From Arthrobacter sp. HY1533 (GTDB taxonomy: Bacteria > Actinomycetota > Actinomycetes > Actinomycetales > Micrococcaceae), in NCBI RefSeq assembly GCF_027568515.1, contig NZ_JANKZF010000009.1, positions 1 through 64,000 of the forward strand: a stretch of DNA of 64,000 nt, read 5' to 3'. The translations under genes were made by a program, and so were the position numbers. Below are positions 62,281 through 64,000 of this stretch, piece after piece. How positions within the stretch are numbered: position 1 is the first letter of the stretch; every line of letters starts with the position of its first letter. The notes beneath the pieces were generated by a model. It worked only from the letters and a program-made list of their open reading frames with translations, was not told the DNA's origin and did no database searches.

Positions 62281-62424
62281 GGTGGACCCCTGTTCTGGGC
62301 GATGGGTTGAAGCAGCTTAAAAGTAACAGTTTCAAACAAAATATTACATTGGGGCTTTCGCGTTTGTCGCCATGTGACGCGCGGCACGGCCTATTTTACG
62401 TTCGTGGCAATGTACCCTTGCCCC
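62281..62424. promoter_or_regulatory. gal operon/aldose epimerase control region
   Basis: The 144-base divergent spacer holds an AT-rich block (62317-62349: TTAAAAGTAACAGTTTCAAACAAAATATTACATTGG) likely to contain the gal promoter and the DeoR site. The epimerase side has -10 TACCCT (62413-62418). The exact operator cannot be fixed from one locus. Confidence 0.5.
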
Positions 62425-63354
62425 ATGACAAATCCCACCGGGCTTCCCGGCGCACCGGCCACCGGCACCCAGTTCACCCTGCGACGCGGCGACGCCACGG
62501 CCGTTGTCACGTCCCTCGCGGCAGGCCTGCGCCACTACGACCGCGGCGGCGTGGAGCTCGTGGAGGGCTACCCCCTGGACGCCATCGCCCCGGGCGCCGC
62601 GGGCATCACGCTGGCCCCCTTTGCCAACCGCGTGGACGGCGGGCTGTGGGAGCTTGAGGGCAAGCCGCAGCAGCTGGACATCACGGAGGTGCCGCGCAAC
62701 AACGCCATCCACGGCCTGCTGCGCAACACCGGCTACCACGCCCTCGAAAGCAGCGAAGAGCATGTGCTCCTCGAGGCCGTCATCCACCCCCAGCACGGCT
62801 ACCCCTTCCTGGCACGCCACCAGGTCCGCTACGAACTCGGCGCCGACGGTGAACTGCGCGTTGCCCAGACCCTCATCAACGACTCCGCCCGCCCCGCCCC
62901 CTTCGTGCTGGGCGCCCACCCCTACTTCACCATTGGCGGGGTGGCCCCGGAGGATCTGGCCATCACGCTCAACGCCGGGCAATACCTGACGGCCAATGAA
63001 CGCATGATTCCCACCGGCACTGTCCCGGTCACCGGCAAGTTCGACCTCCGCTCCGGCCGCCCCGTGCCCGAGTCCCTCATGGACACGGCGTTCACGGCCC
63101 TGGTGACGGACGACGGCGTGGCCCGGCACACGCTGTCGGCCCCCGACGGGCGCAGCGTGGGACTGTGGCACGACGGCAGCGTCAGCTTTGTCCACGTCTA
63201 CATCACCGATGACTTCCCGGGCCGTTCCCTGGCCGTCGCCATGGAGCCCATGACCGGTCCGGCCAACGCCTTCAACTCAGGCGAGGGCCTGCGCTGGCTG
63301 GCACCGGGGGAGAGCTTCACCATGAACTGGGGCATCGACAGCGAAGGCATCTAG
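62425..63354 (+). CDS. Aldose 1-epimerase family protein
   Basis: This 309-residue mutarotase-like protein interconverts alpha and beta anomers of galactose or a related aldose. The catalytic histidines and Glu lie in NNAIHGLLRNTGYH, FVLGAHPYFTIGG and AMEPMTGPANAFNSG. It is the YihR/GalM-like single-domain type (COG2017). Its gene is divergent from the gal operon, a sensible setting. The ATG at 62425 lies 6 bases after TACCCT, so it is likely leaderless; an upstream in-frame ATG at 62374 is less likely. Confidence 0.92.
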   Translation: MTNPTGLPGAPATGTQFTLRRGDATAVVTSLAAGLRHYDRGGVELVEGYPLDAIAPGAAGITLAPFANRVDGGLWELEGKPQQLDITEVPRNNAIHGLLRNTGYHALESSEEHVLLEAVIHPQHGYPFLARHQVRYELGADGELRVAQTLINDSARPAPFVLGAHPYFTIGGVAPEDLAITLNAGQYLTANERMIPTGTVPVTGKFDLRSGRPVPESLMDTAFTALVTDDGVARHTLSAPDGRSVGLWHDGSVSFVHVYITDDFPGRSLAVAMEPMTGPANAFNSGEGLRWLAPGESFTMNWGIDSEGI

Positions 63355-63439
63355 GCGGACCGCCGGTGCCGCCCGCGGCCCCACGCGGAAAATGGACTCC
63401 GTTTAACGTATTTTTGCCACATGGGGAATTATTGTCTCT
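63355..63439 (+). other. Spacer before the AI-2E gene
   Basis: This short GC-rich to AT-rich spacer ends with AATTATTGTCTCT directly before the ATG at 63440. A promoter is likely in the AT-rich part (63401-63436) but no pair of boxes is convincing. Confidence 0.4.
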
Positions 63440-64000
63440 ATGACGCCAGAGCAGCAGCGCCACGAGCGCGAAGTCCTGAATGATTCTTCAGTGGTGCCAT
63501 ATGGCATGAGGGTTGCCGGCGCCTGGTCGTGGCGCGTGGCGATCGTCCTCGTTGTCTCGGCCATGCTGATCTGGCTGCTGGCCAAGGTCAGCATCCTCAT
63601 TGTCCCCATCATGATCGCCACGATCCTGGCCACGCTGCTGCGGCCAGTGGTCAAAAAGCTCAAGTCGCTCGGCGTGCCGCAGGGGCTCAGTGTTGCAGCG
63701 GCCGAAGGCGGCCTCATCCTCCTGGTGGCCGGTGCCCTGGTCCTGGTGGGCCGCCAGCTGGTGGTCGGCTTCAGCGACCTGAGCGAACAGGCCATCACGG
63801 GCCTGATCCAAATCCAGAACTGGCTCAATGACGGCCCGTTCGGCCTGAGCAACGACCAGGTCACCAAGTACCTCAACGAGGCACTCACCGCCCTGCAGAA
63901 CAACACCGGCACCATTCTCTCCAGCGCCCTGGGCATCGGCACCAGCGTCACCCACTTCGGCGTCGGCCTGCTGCTGACCCTGTTCATCCTGCTGTTCTTC
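63440..64000 (+). CDS. AI-2E family transporter, partial
   Basis: The first 187 residues of a membrane protein run off the window edge. After a polar N-terminus (MTPEQQRHEREVLNDSSVVP) there are hydrophobic segments VAIVLVVSAMLIWLLAKVSI and others, then the family's long loop with LRPVVKKLKSLGVPQGLSV and WLNDGPFGLSNDQVTKYLNE, then GVGLLLTLFILLFF at the cut. This is the AI-2E (PerM/TqsA-like) exporter pattern; family members normally have about 350-400 residues. The reading frame has no stop before the edge. Substrate is unknown. Confidence 0.85.
   Translation, partial: MTPEQQRHEREVLNDSSVVPYGMRVAGAWSWRVAIVLVVSAMLIWLLAKVSILIVPIMIATILATLLRPVVKKLKSLGVPQGLSVAAAEGGLILLVAGALVLVGRQLVVGFSDLSEQAITGLIQIQNWLNDGPFGLSNDQVTKYLNEALTALQNNTGTILSSALGIGTSVTHFGVGLLLTLFILLFF

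Overview
The window is a contiguous piece of a GC-rich actinobacterial chromosome, most likely from the Micrococcaceae (Arthrobacter or a close relative). Codons strongly prefer G or C at third positions. The evidence is the gene content: a glyA-folD pair behind a ZTP riboswitch, sdhCDAB next to a mannose-1-phosphate guanylyltransferase gene, a BmpA-type nucleoside transporter with cdd, deoA and add, and eno followed by a DivIC-like gene, a DUF501 gene and ppx. Many genes also have a -10 box only 6-7 bases before the start codon, which is the actinobacterial leaderless pattern. I see no insertion sequence, prophage or CRISPR array. The species call is inference.

Layout. 0.2-3 kb: small membrane proteins, a Gfo/Idh/MocA oxidoreductase and an AlkD-like protein. 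3.1-7.7 kb: a minus-strand sugar ABC uptake operon (binding lipoprotein and two permeases) with a ROK regulator upstream. 7.9-13.3 kb: gamma carbonic anhydrase, an amino-acid permease, an aldo/keto reductase, and a divergent LysR/YeiH pair. 13.4-16.7 kb: one-carbon metabolism (purU, then ZTP riboswitch-glyA-folD). 16.8-18.2 kb: an M4 metallopeptidase coupled to its emfourin-type inhibitor. 18.4-20.7 kb: a NarL-type two-component system with matching inverted repeats on both sides of it. 20.9-25.1 kb: xthA, trpS, an RNA ligase-like protein and a YihY protein. 25.1-28.3 kb: an S53 peptidase and a VSR/DUF559-like nuclease, separated and bordered by three copies of a palindromic repeat.

28.3-33.3 kb: sdhCDAB and divergent manC. 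33.4-45.6 kb: an M20 amidohydrolase and a nucleoside uptake and salvage block (BmpA lipoprotein, ATPase, two permeases, cytidine deaminase, thymidine phosphorylase and, further on, adenosine deaminase). Together these import nucleosides, deaminate them and release the base by phosphorolysis. 45.6-55 kb: a MazG-like protein, a PadR regulator with a long glycine-rich N-terminus, eno, a DivIC-like protein, DUF501, ppx, a mycosin-like S8 protease, a type II NADH dehydrogenase and a GNAT. 55-59.1 kb: a tRNA with a UAA anticodon, a Bax inhibitor-1 homologue and two nearly identical TerC genes. Only the second TerC gene sits behind a yybP-ykoY (manganese) riboswitch. 59.2-63.4 kb: the galactose (Leloir) operon deoR-galT-galK with a divergent aldose-1-epimerase gene. 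The window ends inside an AI-2E family transporter gene.

Most notable points: (1) the TerC tandem duplication carried along the 3' end of galK, which remains as a remnant between the copies; (2) a hairpin repeat family borders a nuclease gene on both sides; (3) a class-I-shaped tRNA carries a Leu UAA anticodon; (4) a 66-bp perfect palindrome lies between convergent genes; (5) several other intergenic repeat families and two riboswitches are present. Functions come from motif and family recognition by eye; no database search was run.
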